NCBI GenBank assembly: GCA_963978895.1
Contig: OZ022238.1
Coordinates: 31,979,593 to 32,043,592 of the forward strand
Source of the DNA: Erpobdella octoculata
Taxonomy: Eukaryota > Annelida > Clitellata > Hirudinida > Erpobdellidae
Direction: 5' to 3'
Length of the DNA: 64,000 bases
Shown: in pieces, positions 1 through 13,439 of the stretch
Position numbering within the stretch: the first letter of the stretch is position 1
Layout of the letters: each line of letters opens with the position of its first letter
Made by a program: the position numbers and the translations under genes
Notes under the pieces: generated by a model
The model's input: the letters and a program-made list of their open reading frames with translations, nothing else
What the model was told of the DNA's origin: nothing
Databases searched by the model: none

Positions 1-20
1 CTAGCTGGAAATGTACTCAC

Positions 21-480
21 CTGTTTGTTGATAAATTGTCCATGGAAACAGCTAACAGAGTGACATAATTCTTCAACTTGCTTGTAACAATCTCGAAAGT
101 ATGACGTAAGATAGCAGGGTTCAAGGCAGCAACGGCTGTTAACCCAACTACATCTTTAAATTTGCCACACAACGATTGAACCATAAAACACAAAACTGTT
201 TTAGCAATTTCTCCATTTGCTGTCAAACCAAACACAGACCCGTTAAAGTACTCCAATCGCTTTTGCTTTTACTCCGAGTCACATTTGTATCTACTCTATT
301 TACCAGTATATCTTCATCTTGAAAATGTAGCTCACACAGTCGATGATTTTTAGTCGGATGGAAATTCTTCAGTGATAAAAAACGAATCCACTTGTCTAGT
401 CTAACAGAATCGAATCCTTAACGGCAATCTAAAGAGTTTTAATTTTTCGCTACTTGTATTGGATTTATAACCGGTTTTAC
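21..480 (-). pseudogene. THAP / P-element-type transposase relic
   Basis: On the minus strand, 480 to about 257 encodes the C-terminal half of a THAP zinc finger: a KLFRLP stretch, then after a frameshift near 421 a segment reading W-x-x-F followed by NFHPTKNHRLCELHF, the family's conserved RLCxxHF end. After a second frame change near 250, 256-21 reads as a P-element/THAP9-type transposase segment (FMVQSLCGKFKDVVGL ... VSMDNLSTNR). The reading ends at AAACAG|GTGAGT (21/20), a good splice donor, so this may be an exon of a decayed or domesticated copy running off the left edge. THAP proteins bind DNA and in P-type transposons the finger precedes the RNase-H-like catalytic core. Two frame breaks argue for a relic. 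Homology is by motif reading only. Confidence 0.55.
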
Positions 481-962
481 AACCCGGCGCGTAACATTTA
501 TTAACCATTTTAAAGAGCAATATTATAAGCAACTGACTTACGGCAAACGACTAGCTACTATACTAGCAAGAACAAAAACACACAAGAACGAATATGAATA
601 AGCACAGACGTTTTATAACATAACTAATAAAATCATTATATATCTATGAAAATCATAGATTATAATTTAGAAACAAAAACACATTTAAATTTATATTATT
701 ATTATAAATTGCTTATAAAACAACTCCTTCAATTCAATATATGACAGATTGTTTAACTCGTTCTAATAAACGTTTAAAATAAATATTTGAAGTGAAATAA
801 ATTTAATTGTGCAGATTAAAAGTAATTTCAGGGTACACACTAATTTAAATAATTTTTTTTCAAGTAGGTATGTGAGATTAGAGCGACTTTAGCATAGGCC
901 TCCACTGGTAAGATTTGGAGGAAAACATTTTTCCCTTGCGCTTCCCGGTCACTACGTTCCCT
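481..962. other. AT-rich spacer without recognisable gene
   Basis: Very AT-rich sequence with short ATT runs. I see no coding signature, RNA gene or terminal repeat here. Confidence 0.5.
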
Positions 963-983
963 AATATATATATATATATATAT

Positions 984-1091
984 ACTAGCGGGAGCACCCG
1001 GCATTGCCCGGGGATTTTAGAGGTTTTTCTAATGTTTGTCTCTCTCGCTCCAGTTCCTTCTCCGCTTTCCCGTTCCCGGTTGCTTTTCCGC

Positions 1092-1092
<1 letters not shown>
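984..1092 (-). mobile_element. Helitron 3' terminal fragment
   Basis: Read on the minus strand this ends in a GC hairpin (CCCGGGCAATGCCGGG) followed by CTAG and a host T, the Helitron 3' signature. The same end, in either orientation, recurs at 44378, 45275 and 62209. Its inner side breaks into a (TA)n tract at 1093-1149. Confidence 0.7.

Positions 1093-1149
<57 letters not shown>
1093..1149. repeat. (TA)n tract
   Basis: Pure TA dinucleotide run separating a Helitron end from a PLE fragment. Confidence 0.95.
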
Positions 1150-1152
<3 letters not shown>

Positions 1153-1245
1153 GAAATCAATCCAGTATGAATATTCAAGACGAACATTTCGATCAGACCT
1201 TGCAACTGTTCGACCACAATAATGGACGCTAGCATTTTCCACAAG

Positions 1246-1248
<3 letters not shown>
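1150..1248 (+). mobile_element. PLE group C fragment (end of GIY-YIG domain)
   Basis: The plus strand reads [19 protein letters not shown] then stops. This is the segment just after the GIY-YIG core that in other PLE copies here reads [14 protein letters not shown]. It is bounded on both sides by (TA)n tracts, so it is a very short truncated insertion. Confidence 0.75.

Positions 1249-1341
<93 letters not shown>
1249..1341. repeat. (TA)n tract
   Basis: Pure TA run of about 93 bases. Confidence 0.95.
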
Positions 1342-1344
<3 letters not shown>

Positions 1345-1427
1345 CGGGAGACTTTTTGTTAAGAATTAACTTTTATTTAGTTTCTTTGGTTTCTTTGATT
1401 TTTCTTTCAGCGAGCATTGTTGTTTTA

Positions 1428-1546
1428 GGTGTCACGACAAAACGTTCACAGACAAAATGTTCAACGACAAAATGTTCCCGACACAACGTTCACGACAAAA
1501 TGTTCACGACAAAATGAACACCGACAAAACGTTCACAGACAAAATG
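1428..1546 (+). mobile_element. Terminal segment of minisatellite-TIR DNA transposon
   Basis: Begins GGTGTCACGACAAAACG and continues as degenerate 13-17 base units of the form ACGACAAAATGTTC. It matches the terminal inverted repeats of the fuller copy at 13440-14711. Cut off by a (TA)n tract at 1547-1571. Confidence 0.7.
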
Positions 1547-1721
1547 TATATATATATATATATATATATATTTTTGAACGTATTTCGGCGTAATGTTTTC
1601 TTTTAGGCATGCTCTGTTAAAAATGATAGACCACTTTGCGTTGATACGTTTTTTCACCAAGCTTTCGAAATCTCTTGAATTCATGATAACTCCGCTTTTT
1701 AAATAGATTTATTAAAAACGA

Positions 1722-1763
1722 GGGCTGACCGATCGGTTTCGCAGAAAAGCATCTTCGGAGCCC
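1722..1763 (-). ncRNA. Hammerhead ribozyme (PLE group A, U4-to-C variant)
   Basis: Minus strand: stem I GGGCU/AGCCC, core CCGAAGA (canonical CUGANGA with U4 changed to C), short stem II, GAAAC, stem III CGAUCG and GUC before the closing strand. The self-cleavage site would follow GUC. The U4 change should weaken cleavage. It lies between the PLE 3' UTR and the repeated ORF start, as known for PLE hammerheads. Confidence 0.75.
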
Positions 1764-2037
1764 TTTAAATTACGAGTTAAAATGTATTTACTATAATGCG
1801 AAAATAGAATGAAACTATAAAACGACAAGAATAAACGTTAATGAAAACTGAAATAGAAAAACAACGTATGGAAAGTGGAAAGCAAGATATAAAAGGTAGG
1901 TAACTAACGTACAAGATTAGTAAAAACCGAAGCGGAAAATAATTGTAAACAAAACGAAAACATGGCGATAGTGGCCGCAGCGCAGGTATTTACGCAACTA
2001 TGCGCTAGGTAATTGTTGTCAGGTGCGCGCAATCAGG

Positions 2038-2688
2038 CTAGGTACGTCTACCGCGTCGTATTGTTATATTAACGTTGTTGACAAGTCGAGCAAATAGCTG
2101 GAAAGAAGACACGGACTCCACCGGAAGACGGTCATCGGACAAGTCACCAACGCCGCGGCTACGCACACTTTCCGGACTGGAGTTATCACGTGATGGGGAT
2201 CCATGGACGGGACACAGGCCCTGGCCATCATTGCCAACGACGTCGGCGATCGGAAGGTGAGCAGGAGTAAGGGGGCCGACTCCTTGGTTGCCACGAGAAA
2301 TAAAGTTGTCCTCGCCGCTCGCCGATGAAACCAGATGAACATTGTTAAGAACATCGGTTGTCGGAGTCAGAGAACAAATGGCGATTAGAGTGTCTTCTTC
2401 TGGGTCGCCAAAAGAAACGGAATTGTTTTCGCCGGTGGCCATCTGAACTTCTTTAACTTCATTAAGAACATCTGTAGTTTGATGGCTAACGGTAATTGGA
2501 GTGTCAACTTCTTGGTCACTACAAGAAGCGGAATTGTCTTCGCTGCATACGGCCAGATCTTGGTCGATGTTGCCAAGAACGTCGGCAGACGGAAGGCAAG
2601 TGGTGATTACGGGGTCGACTGGTCTGTCGCCACAGGAAGTAGAAACCACCTCACCACCGACTTTTGAAACATGAGAGTGAGCGCACAC
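2038..2688 (-). pseudogene. PLE group A C-terminal tail
   Basis: Open frame of 216 residues forming the tail downstream of the GIY-YIG domain. It contains imperfect repeats of about 40-45 residues built on a (E/G)DN(S/F)xSxGxxxxxxxTP pattern and ends in NITIRRGRRT. It has no cysteine cluster or recognised domain. The tail is rich in Asp, Ser, Thr and Val and is probably unstructured. Function unknown; what is visible is the conserved basic end shared with groups B, C and D. Confidence 0.7.
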
Positions 2689-3008
2689 ATTCGAAGTATG
2701 GCGTGGCTCATCCGCACGCGAAGTCGTTTCACTTGCGGAGTTATGAGTGACGGGATAGACGTTAGCACAGCCGCCGTCTGCACCTCAATGTAGCAGCAAG
2801 GTACGTCCGAACTTGTCGTCATGGATATTTATGCCAGGTCGTTGCTGAGAGATCATCAACGCTTCTTTAATTTTGAGACGATTAGGATCAGGGTCGTAAG
2901 AGACAACCTCGGTGTTGTCGCAAAGCATTTTTTGGTTTGGCTTAGAGCCGTGGAATTTGATAAAATGCGCGTGTAGACTCCCACCCTGTGTGTGCATCGT
3001 CAGACGGC

Positions 3009-3396
<388 letters not shown>

Positions 3397-3441
3397 TTTC
3401 CACAAGAACCGAGTACACTCCTTGGTCGTCCGACTTCTAGT

Positions 3442-4262
3442 TAAACCTCCTAGCCGCCGCCGGCCGCCGCCGCCGCCGAACTTTTTACAGCCGCCGTAAA
3501 TCAGCCGAAAAAAATTACGGTTAGCCGGCGGCCAGCCGAAAACGGTACGCCGAAAATCTGCTATAAGATTTCCGAACGCCAGCTTAACCTAGACCTTTTT
3601 TGTATTAGTTAGGTATTTGTCATTTGTTGATAGCAGACATACAGACTGTCTTACATTTTGGAGAAACCATGCAGATGATTTTCCTGTATTATCTCAAGTT
3701 GCAGAAGTATATTTGACAACATCTGCCAGCTCAGTACCAGTCGAAAGTATGTTTTCAACATGTGGATTAGTTATGAACAGCCGCAGATCAGCCTTAAGTG
3801 CTGATAAATTAAATCAGATTGGTTTTATACATGACAATTTTAAATTTGCAATGTAAAATATTTTTTTCATATTATTTTTTATGATGTAATTTTGTTTATC
3901 ATATGACATTTTTGCTATTAATTTGATAATTTATATATTGGTAATAAATTTTGAACTTTATTAACTTTAGTATTTCTTCGTGTTCTTCGAAGTTTCCGAT
4001 CCAAAGGAACCTTCGTAAGCGCCTCTGACTTATCTGGCGCTATATAAATTTATCATTATTATTATTATTATTATTATTTAATTTTATATTAAATTTTAGC
4101 CTAATTTAAAATAATTATCAGCCACAAATTTGAATCATGAGCCGGATAATTTAAAATTCAAGCCGAATAATAATTTTACGCGTAAATTCGGCTAATCCGG
4201 ATATCAGCCGAAATATTTGTTCAGCCAGCTACAAACATAAAAAAATTCGGCTAGGAGGTCTA
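3442..4262 (+). mobile_element. Non-autonomous hAT element
   Basis: Terminal inverted repeats TARACCTCCTAGCCG at both ends and 8-base target duplication CTTCTAGT at 3434-3441 and 4263-4270, the hAT hallmark. Subterminal sequence is rich in GCCG/CAGCCGAAA motifs. It is 821 bases and retains only the last transposase exon segment. Confidence 0.85.
3617..3856 (+). pseudogene. hAT transposase C-terminal dimerisation segment
   Basis: 79-residue reading frame showing the hAT dimerisation motif: LSQVAEVYLTTSASSVPVESMFST-CG, then R-x-x-L and a final IGFIHDNF. This corresponds to the C-terminal part of hAT/ZBED-type transposases. All upstream catalytic regions are absent, so it cannot be functional; kept only as cargo within the 821-base element. 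Confidence 0.8.
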
Positions 4263-4342
4263 CTTCTAGTACAGCGCAAACTACGGTTCCTTTACTACAT
4301 GGCTACAGACTAGGAGAGCCTAAACCGAGTTTCACTAACGTT

Positions 4343-4345
<3 letters not shown>

Positions 4346-4418
<73 letters not shown>
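4346..4418. repeat. (TA)n tract
   Basis: Pure TA run between PLE-C fragment and SINE-1. Confidence 0.95.
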
Positions 4419-5218
<800 letters not shown>

Positions 5219-6242
5219 TATATATAAGTCTATGATCTTGTTTAAAATATAGCAAATGGTTAATTTGAGTAAAAAACGCCCCACGTTTTATGTGTTACAA
5301 ATTTATGGCTTGTTTGTTATACGAATGTCCACAATTAACGCATGCAACGTAAGAAATTAAACAAGTAGTACAACTGAAATCAAACCGTCTCGGTAATGTA
5401 AACAAAACGAGTTTGTATCTAGCTATAAGTATGCGGAACAGGTGGAATAAAAAGAGAATATATGTGAATATTAAGTTTAGTTTGTTTAAAGTTTGGAAAA
5501 GACGATGGACAATACATAGTATAAAGATAACTATTTTAAAATAAAAGTAAAAAGACAAACGTAAACATATAAGCCAGTACGTGTCGCAATACGCACTCAT
5601 CGCATAACGCGAACTTAGTCACAATGTGCATTTTTTATCATTTTTTTCGACGAATGGTTACATTTGCACTGTTAACGGGAAATTGAAAAGTTAATGGAAG
5701 ACAGGTGAGTATTGTGGTCGGCAAGAGGATCGCAAGTGAGTTGCACCTCAGCAAGTGGGAGAATCGGGAACTATTAATTTTTCATGAACGGCGTCTACTC
5801 CAAGAGGACGAAGGTTAAGTGCAAGGTTAGTTGTTGGCATCACAGGTTGAACGGGCATCAAGTTTTCTGGAGGTAGTTCTTTTGATTGAGCAAGACTTAG
5901 TTCAGGTTCTCCTAATCTGGAACCATGCTTTAAAAAAACCATAGTCTGCGCTGTACTATGACTTGAGCAATGGCCGGTATGATCAGCATCGGGAGCTATT
6001 ATTTTTTCATGGACGGCATTTACTTCAAGAGGACGAAGGTTAAGTGCAAGCATAGTTGGTAGGACAGGTTGAACGGGTATGAAGTTTTCTGGAGGTACTG
6101 CTTTTGATTGAGCAAGACTTGGTTCAGGTTTTCCTAATCGGGAACCATGTTTTAAAGAAACCTTAGTCTGCGCTGTACTATGACTTGAGCATCGGCCGGT
6201 ATGATCAGCATCAAACAACTGTAAAGTTTGATCAAAGTGTTC
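5219..6242 (-). mobile_element. PLE fragment (GIY-YIG end, tail and 3' region)
   Basis: Minus strand: starts at a short TA tract with [11 protein letters not shown], the residues that follow the GIY-YIG core in groups C and F, then a tail (see 5748-6218) and about 500 bases of AT-rich 3' sequence. I found no hammerhead core in this copy, so its 3' end at about 5219 is uncertain. Confidence 0.6.
5748..6218 (-). CDS. PLE C-terminal tail with two 75-residue repeats
   Basis: 156 residues consisting almost entirely of two tandem repeats of about 75 residues: each starts DADHTG(R/H)CSSHSTAQT, continues LKHGSRLG(K/E)PE(P/L)SLAQSK, then PPENxxPVQPV and NLRPLxVxAVHEKxI. The frame is continuous with the PLE GIY-YIG end ([10 protein letters not shown]) just upstream (to 6242). 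No known domain. The internal duplication shows tails of this element class grow by tandem duplication. Partial: everything N-terminal to it is missing. Confidence 0.6.
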   Translation of the reverse strand: MFDADHTGRCSSHSTAQTKVSLKHGSRLGKPEPSLAQSKAVPPENFIPVQPVLPTMLALNLRPLEVNAVHEKIIAPDADHTGHCSSHSTAQTMVFLKHGSRLGEPELSLAQSKELPPENLMPVQPVMPTTNLALNLRPLGVDAVHEKLIVPDSPTC

Positions 6243-6256
6243 ATATATATATATAT

Positions 6257-6370
6257 TTGTTGCAAATAAACTATAGAATTAATTTATCTTTGAGACATGC
6301 TCTAAAGAGTCTAAGAAATACAACTCGCCATTTGGCAGAAACAACTTTTCGAGCCAAATTTTTTTAACCT
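6257..6370 (-). mobile_element. PLE group F ORF-start fragment
   Basis: Minus strand reads LARKVVSAKWRVVFL, then (after a short insertion) RACLKDKLI and ends at a short TA tract at 6243-6256. This is the PLE N-terminal motif that terminates other copies here; duplicates of group F are at 21346-21490 and 21641-21756. Confidence 0.65.
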
Positions 6371-6800
6371 TGATGATGGCTGATATTTACTTCAGTTTAG
6401 TTTCTTTTACATGAATCTGTGCAAGTCTTAAATTATTACAACGCTTTTATTAGGTCACTTAGTTGTCTGTTTGTTTGTTTGAAATTTTGTCTGTCCGCAA
6501 ATTCCATACGATGGTGTTTATTGCTACCTAGCGAAAATAAGTTATGATTTTAAATTCAATGGCTAAGGTTTGCACCTAGCGAAAAAAACTAAAAAAAACT
6601 TAAATGCTTAAAAAATGTCACCCATCAAAAACGAAAAAGTAGAAAATAATTTTTACATCATAAAAAATACATTTTTTCAAAAACGACGTTTTTCTAGCGC
6701 CCAAAAAAGTATAAAATAATATTCTTATAATTCATATACAACGAAAAACGTTGCGGCCGCATATAGGCTACAACATCAAAATTTTAGTATGTGGTCGTCA
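6371..6800. other. AT-rich spacer, nothing recognised
   Basis: No coding or structural signature found. Confidence 0.4.
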
Positions 6801-8180
6801 AGACTACGCTTTCTTTATCAGGAGACGTTGAAGTCGTTTTTTAAAGTTTTATTAAAACTGAACCAACAATTAAAATAAACAATTTTGTAAGAGCCGACAA
6901 TGTCGAAACGAAATGGAAACAAAGTTCGAAGTCGAAGCTTAACTCGTAAATATGGCGGACAACGAGAACAACGAAGAAGAAGTCGTCGCAAGGTGAAAAG
7001 GTGCAATGGTTGCAACTAGCTAGCGCAAGCTAATCGAGCTAAGGATCGCTCACCAGTAACAACCGTGTGCGGCTTATTACAAGATGGCGGAGCCAATGAG
7101 AGGGAAAAATAGTAACGCAAGATAGAAAACATGAGAGAGAAAACAAACAAAATCATAGACGGAAATGACAAAGAATGACAATAGAAATCTCCAATAAATT
7201 ACACGACAGAACAGAAAAGTTTTATTCAGCAAATCTAACACGACGCTGAGATCGTTTAATCGACTCTTGCTGTTCTTTAGGATGATCTATAATGTCCGAA
7301 AATAAATTTGCTAATGGTTTCGAATGAACAGTATATTTACGGATATGAGCCAATTTAACATGATCACGCGTCACAATCGAAACTTCATCATCGGGCATCT
7401 TAATTTTTACAATTTTGTCGTTACAATCTAAAACCTCAAAAAAGACCTTGATAAGGTGACTCGAGAGGACGACGCACGCGATCAATCCGAATAAACACAA
7501 AATCGCCCTTATTCAAAGTAACATCATGTAATAAATTAGCAGGTGTATGATGCACACTTTTAGACAATGAAGAAAAATCTATTTCCGACATACACTGCGA
7601 TAAACGCAAAACTAACTCACGCATCAAGTCTAGCGTAGCGAGCATGTAGTTTCATCTGTACCAGCACGAGAAAGTGCAGCCACGATATTTTCCGAACCAC
7701 GTATGTACTCAAATGAGCAGACGTATTCTGAGATATATGACAGGTGGCGTTGCTGGCGATCAGACTTCGGTGGAATTTGACTATAAGCATAATCGATCGG
7801 CATTTCATAATTATTGATTGATTCCATGTTATTCAATAGGGGCACAATACCGTCGGGACTAATTGAATACCCGAGAAAATCAACCTTAGATGCTGCAAAA
7901 ACGCAGTTTTCTAATGTAACATGCAATCTGTTATGACACAAACGATTCATCACGGTTTCTAAATGAATTTTATGCTCATTTAAATCCTTAGAGGCCATAA
8001 GGATATCATCAATATAAACAAAGACAAATGATAAATCCCGAAAGATAGAATCCATAAAATTGAAAGTTTGCGGAGCATTACAGAGCCCAAATGGCATACG
8101 CGTAAATTCAAATAAACCAAATGGCGTAATTACTGCGGTTTTTTTAGCATCTTCAGGAGCCATGGGTATGTGGAAATAGG
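6801..8180 (-). mobile_element. Ty3/Gypsy LTR retrotransposon 3' remnant
   Basis: Contains Gypsy-type pol pieces on the minus strand (8180-7222) followed downstream by about 400 bases of possible LTR/3' region (7221-6801). No second LTR is present so the LTR limits cannot be fixed. The left part of RT is cut off by another repeat at about 8181. Confidence 0.65.
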
Positions 8181-8223
8181 GGAAGGCGGGGCAAGTTGAC
8201 GTACGTTTTAAACAATCTCTCAC
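7222..8223 (-). pseudogene. Gypsy pol relic: RT, RNase H end, integrase C-terminus
   Basis: From 8180 downward: FPYFHIPMAPEDAKKTAVITP and FTRMPFGLCNAPQTF are RT motifs of Ty3/Gypsy, and VYIDDILMAS is the catalytic box. The reading then jumps to the RNase H end (RHLSYISEYVCSFEYIRGSEN-IVAALSR), so most of RNase H is deleted. Two further frames (7645-7436 and 7500-7222) give the integrase C-terminal region with DFVFIRIDRVRRPLESPYQG and end in RRVRFAE. Gag, protease and the integrase catalytic core are missing. Non-functional. Confidence 0.8.
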
Positions 8224-8725
8224 ACAGCCATTATTTAACAGAATTATTGTGAGATTTTTTTAAAAGTATACTATTTAAGTTATTTAGAAACTTTCTCATC
8301 AAAAAATGTATTTAAAAGATTTGCTTATTTTAATGAATTTGAGTTAAAGTGCACATCGGTAATCAAGTCAACTCGCTCATATAGCGGGGCAAGTTGACAT
8401 TTATTTGAGGATTCAAATTAACAACTCAGTTTTTTTTCAAAACAACTCAATTAAATAATTAACAATAGTAAATGTAAAAAACTTTAAATTATTAACAGTT
8501 TGAAAAAGCTACAATGATTTTTTTCTTCCAATTCTGCGCTAGTCGTAATTTAACATTTTATGATGTTTTAGTTATTGAAATCGTTTAATTTTAGTTTTAG
8601 TTAACTGAAATGATTTTTCTGCAAACCTTAGGCAAATTTTAAAAATTATTTTTTTTAAATATAGCGTATGTCGCATGTCATCTTGCCCCAGTCATCTTGC
8701 CCCTGGACAAGGCAGTCAGTTAAAA
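8181..8725. mobile_element. Repeat with GGGGCAAG ends inserted in Gypsy relic
   Basis: Near both edges are copies of GGGGCAAGTTGAC (8188, 8388) or its reverse-complement-like form CTTGCCCC (8692, 8703), suggesting inverted terminal sequences of a small DNA transposon. No coding capacity. Exact ends and target duplication not resolved. Confidence 0.4.
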
Positions 8726-8762
8726 ATTAACTAGAAATTAATTTATTTATTAAATTTAAAAA

Positions 8763-9287
8763 AAATAACAAATATCGTTCCATTTATTAACTAGTTAATG
8801 CGGGTCGGTTAATTTTCTCTTGAATATCCTTAACTTTTTAATCTTTAGAATACAGCCATCAAGCCTTATTTACGTCGTTTGCTTATTTGAAATTGAAGAT
8901 TCAAGCAATCTCAAATTCGTAACCAATTGTATTTTCCTATTACAGCTATCTCACCTCATCTGTCATTTTCTTGTCTTCTTACTGAAACAGTTTACAGTAC
9001 TCCGATCCATACTCATCTGGTTGCCATTTGAGTTAGGGGTATCAAAGAGGAAATTAGCTTTGCATTTATTATTGTTAATTGTTAACGTTTTATTTGTGCT
9101 CATTTCGTGAAAAACAAAATATTTGATCATTTAAAAACTAAACTTAAATTAAAAGTTGCAATCGTGAACATTTTGTCGTGAACGTTGTGTGGGGAACGTT
9201 TTGTCGTGAACATTTTGTCGTTGAACATTTTGTCTGTGAAAATTTTGTCTGTGAACGTTTTGTCGGTGTTCATTTTGTCGTGACACC
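8763..9287 (+). mobile_element. Minisatellite-TIR DNA transposon, right half
   Basis: About 525 bases strongly similar to 14121-14711, including the right terminal minisatellite with units like GTCGTGAACATTTT and the end TTTTGTCGTGACACC. The left half is missing. It abuts a PLE fragment at 9288. Confidence 0.7.
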
Positions 9288-9455
9288 CTGTCAACAAACA
9301 TTTCTATTAAGCGATCCACAAAGAAATTGGTATAGTTATTATTAACCAAAACTTGTTTGATACGTTGAACTTCCAAGTGAAACGAGCTCCAGTCCTCACT
9401 AAACTTATAAGCTCTATGTAGATAGTTATTGACAACCCTTCTTTTGTATTATCCA
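9288..9455 (-). mobile_element. PLE RT-thumb fragment
   Basis: Minus strand reads VVNNYLHRAYKFSEDW, then FHLEVQRIKQVLVNNNYTNF, the region between RT and GIY-YIG in PLEs (compare VINNYLTRAYKLSNSW in the copy at 33847-35970). Short, truncated at both ends. Confidence 0.7.
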
Positions 9456-9474
9456 GGACTTTTACAGATATTTT

Positions 9475-9545
9475 ACGGCCCGACTCGGTCCGGTCCGTCG
9501 ACAACTTGGCCCGGCCCGCCTTATAAGCCAAAATTTCAGGTCCGA
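9475..9545. mobile_element. GGCCCG-rich repeat end
   Basis: Short block of GGCCCG / GGTCCG motifs matching the stretch at 10855-11175; subterminal-type repeats of a hAT-like non-autonomous element. Limits unclear. Confidence 0.35.
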
Positions 9546-9935
9546 TATATATCTATATATCTATATAGATAGATAAATAAATAATCAGATAGATAGATAG
9601 ATAGACGGTTGGATGGATGGATGGATGGATGGATGGATGGATGGATGGATGGATGGATGGATGGATGGATGGATGGATGGATGGATGGATGGATGGATGG
9701 ATGGATGGATGGATGGATGGATGGATGGATGGATGGATGGATGGATGGATGGATGGATGGATGAATGGATGGATGGATGGATGGATGGATGGATGCGTGG
9801 ATGGATGGATGGATGGATGGATGGATGGATGGATGGATGGATGGATGGATGGATGGATGGATGGATGGATGGATGGATGGATGGATGGATGGATGGATGG
9901 ATGGATGATGGATGGATAGATGGATAGATAGAAAG
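9543..9935. repeat. (GGAT)n microsatellite
   Basis: Imperfect GATA run followed by about 310 bases of GGAT/ATGG tetranucleotide repeats with three substitutions and a GATA ending. Confidence 0.95.
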
Positions 9936-9959
9936 AAAGATAGATTGTTGATTTTTAAA

Positions 9960-10693
9960 TGGCAGTTACTCTAATAACTAATCAACCATTTTTTCCATTC
10001 CATATTATACACATGTATAATTTTATTTTTTTCATCTGTAGCATTTACAGTTTTTGAGTAGCTGTTACTTTAAAAAACAAATAACCCTATTTTCCACTCC
10101 ACATTTGCGCTCCTGGAAACCAAATTTTTCATTATTTTTTGAAAAGATACAGATTATTAACTTTTATATCTGTAGCATTTACAGTTTCTGAGTAGCTGTT
10201 ACTTTAAAAAACTAATAACCCTATTTTCCAGCTCACATTTGAGGTCCTGGAAACCGAATTTTTAAAAAATGGTAAAACACGTATTTTCTCAATTTTTAAG
10301 AAGAATCTAGATATAAAATTTCAAAAGCCATTCGTTTTTGGTTTTCGAAATATACGTTGTTTTAGAAAAACATTTTTTTTCCAGTTTCATCCTATCAGGA
10401 GCAAAATTGTCAAAAATCCTTTCTTAGTGGGTGCTTACACTATAAAAGTAATATAAGTTCCAAATTTCACGTTCTTAGGATGAGGCGTTTGAGCTCGGCG
10501 TTGATTATCAGTCAGTCAGTCAATCAGTCAATCAGTCAGTCAGTCAGTCAGTCAGTCAGTCAGTCAGTCAGTCAGTCAGTCAGTCAGTCAGTCAGTCAGT
10601 CAGTCAGTCAGTCAGTCAGTCAGTCAGTCAGTCAGTCAGTCAGTCAGTCAGTCAGTCAGTCAGTCAGTCAGTCAGTCAGTCAGTCAGTCAGTC

Positions 10694-10725
<32 letters not shown>

Positions 10726-10780
10726 AGTCAGTCAGTCCGTCAGTCAGTCAGTCAGTCAGGACATGTTCTTATATATATAT
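9960..10780 (-). mobile_element. Helitron-like copy with (TCAG)n at its 5' end, truncated
   Basis: Minus-strand orientation. 10425-10780 nearly duplicates 12145-12245 (AAGTTCCAAATTTCACGTTC, GAGGCGTTTGAGCTCGGCG, TCAG run, GGACATGTTCTT). The interior holds two copies of the 160-base minisatellite also found at 11215-11990. Its 3' end is missing at the GGAT array. Confidence 0.5.
10508..10760. repeat. (CAGT)n microsatellite
   Basis: About 250 bases of CAGT with two T-to-C changes near 10718 and 10738. It is an expansion of the short run at 12210-12232 in the sister copy. Confidence 0.95.
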
Positions 10781-12872
<2,092 letters not shown>

Positions 12873-12936
<64 letters not shown>

Positions 12937-12954
12937 CATGTCCTGACTGAACAT

Positions 12955-12991
<37 letters not shown>
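12873..12991. repeat. (TA)n tracts around a 27-base Helitron stub
   Basis: Two TA runs flank 12932-12958, which carries ACATGTCCTGACTGA, the plus-strand version of the 5' start seen at 12245. Confidence 0.85.
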
Positions 12992-12994
<3 letters not shown>

Positions 12995-13430
12995 TAGATA
13001 AAAATTTAATTTTTAAGTGGCTGTTACTCTAATAAGAAATCAACCATATTTTCCATTCCATATTTGAGGTCCCGGAAAAAAATTATTTAAATACGGTTAC
13101 ACATGTATAATTTTAATTTTTAGAAGATCCCAAATACCAAATTTTAACGTGAACTACAGTCGAAATAATGTACATTCATGCTATTTAAAACAGATAAAAA
13201 TGTTTCATGAATTAATACGTTGATGGATTTTTTTGAAAAACAGTTTCCGTGATTGTTAACTGCTTTATTAAATGATTTAAAAAAGTTTAAACTTAATTTT
13301 CATTTAATTGTTTGTGTTTTAGTCAAAGTTTTATGAAACTTGCAGTTGAATTAACATCATTTTTATTAAATAACTTATAGAATTTTCTGTGTTTTGCACA
13401 CACACTAACACACACACACACATACATACG
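12992..13430. other. AT-rich spacer with minisatellite remnant
   Basis: 13013-13120 is a decayed unit of the 160-base repeat. The rest is AT-rich, ending in a CA/CATA microsatellite (13398-13439). Confidence 0.5.
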
Positions 13431-13439
13431 GTTCCACGA

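Noticed and set aside
5219..5747. Hammerhead at the 3' end of the PLE fragment with the 75-residue repeats
   Set aside because: No CUGANGA...GAAA arrangement seen on either strand; the 3' end may be truncated.
9613..9927. Two overlapping frames encoding MDGWMDGW repeats
   Set aside because: Direct translation of the GGAT microsatellite in more than one frame.
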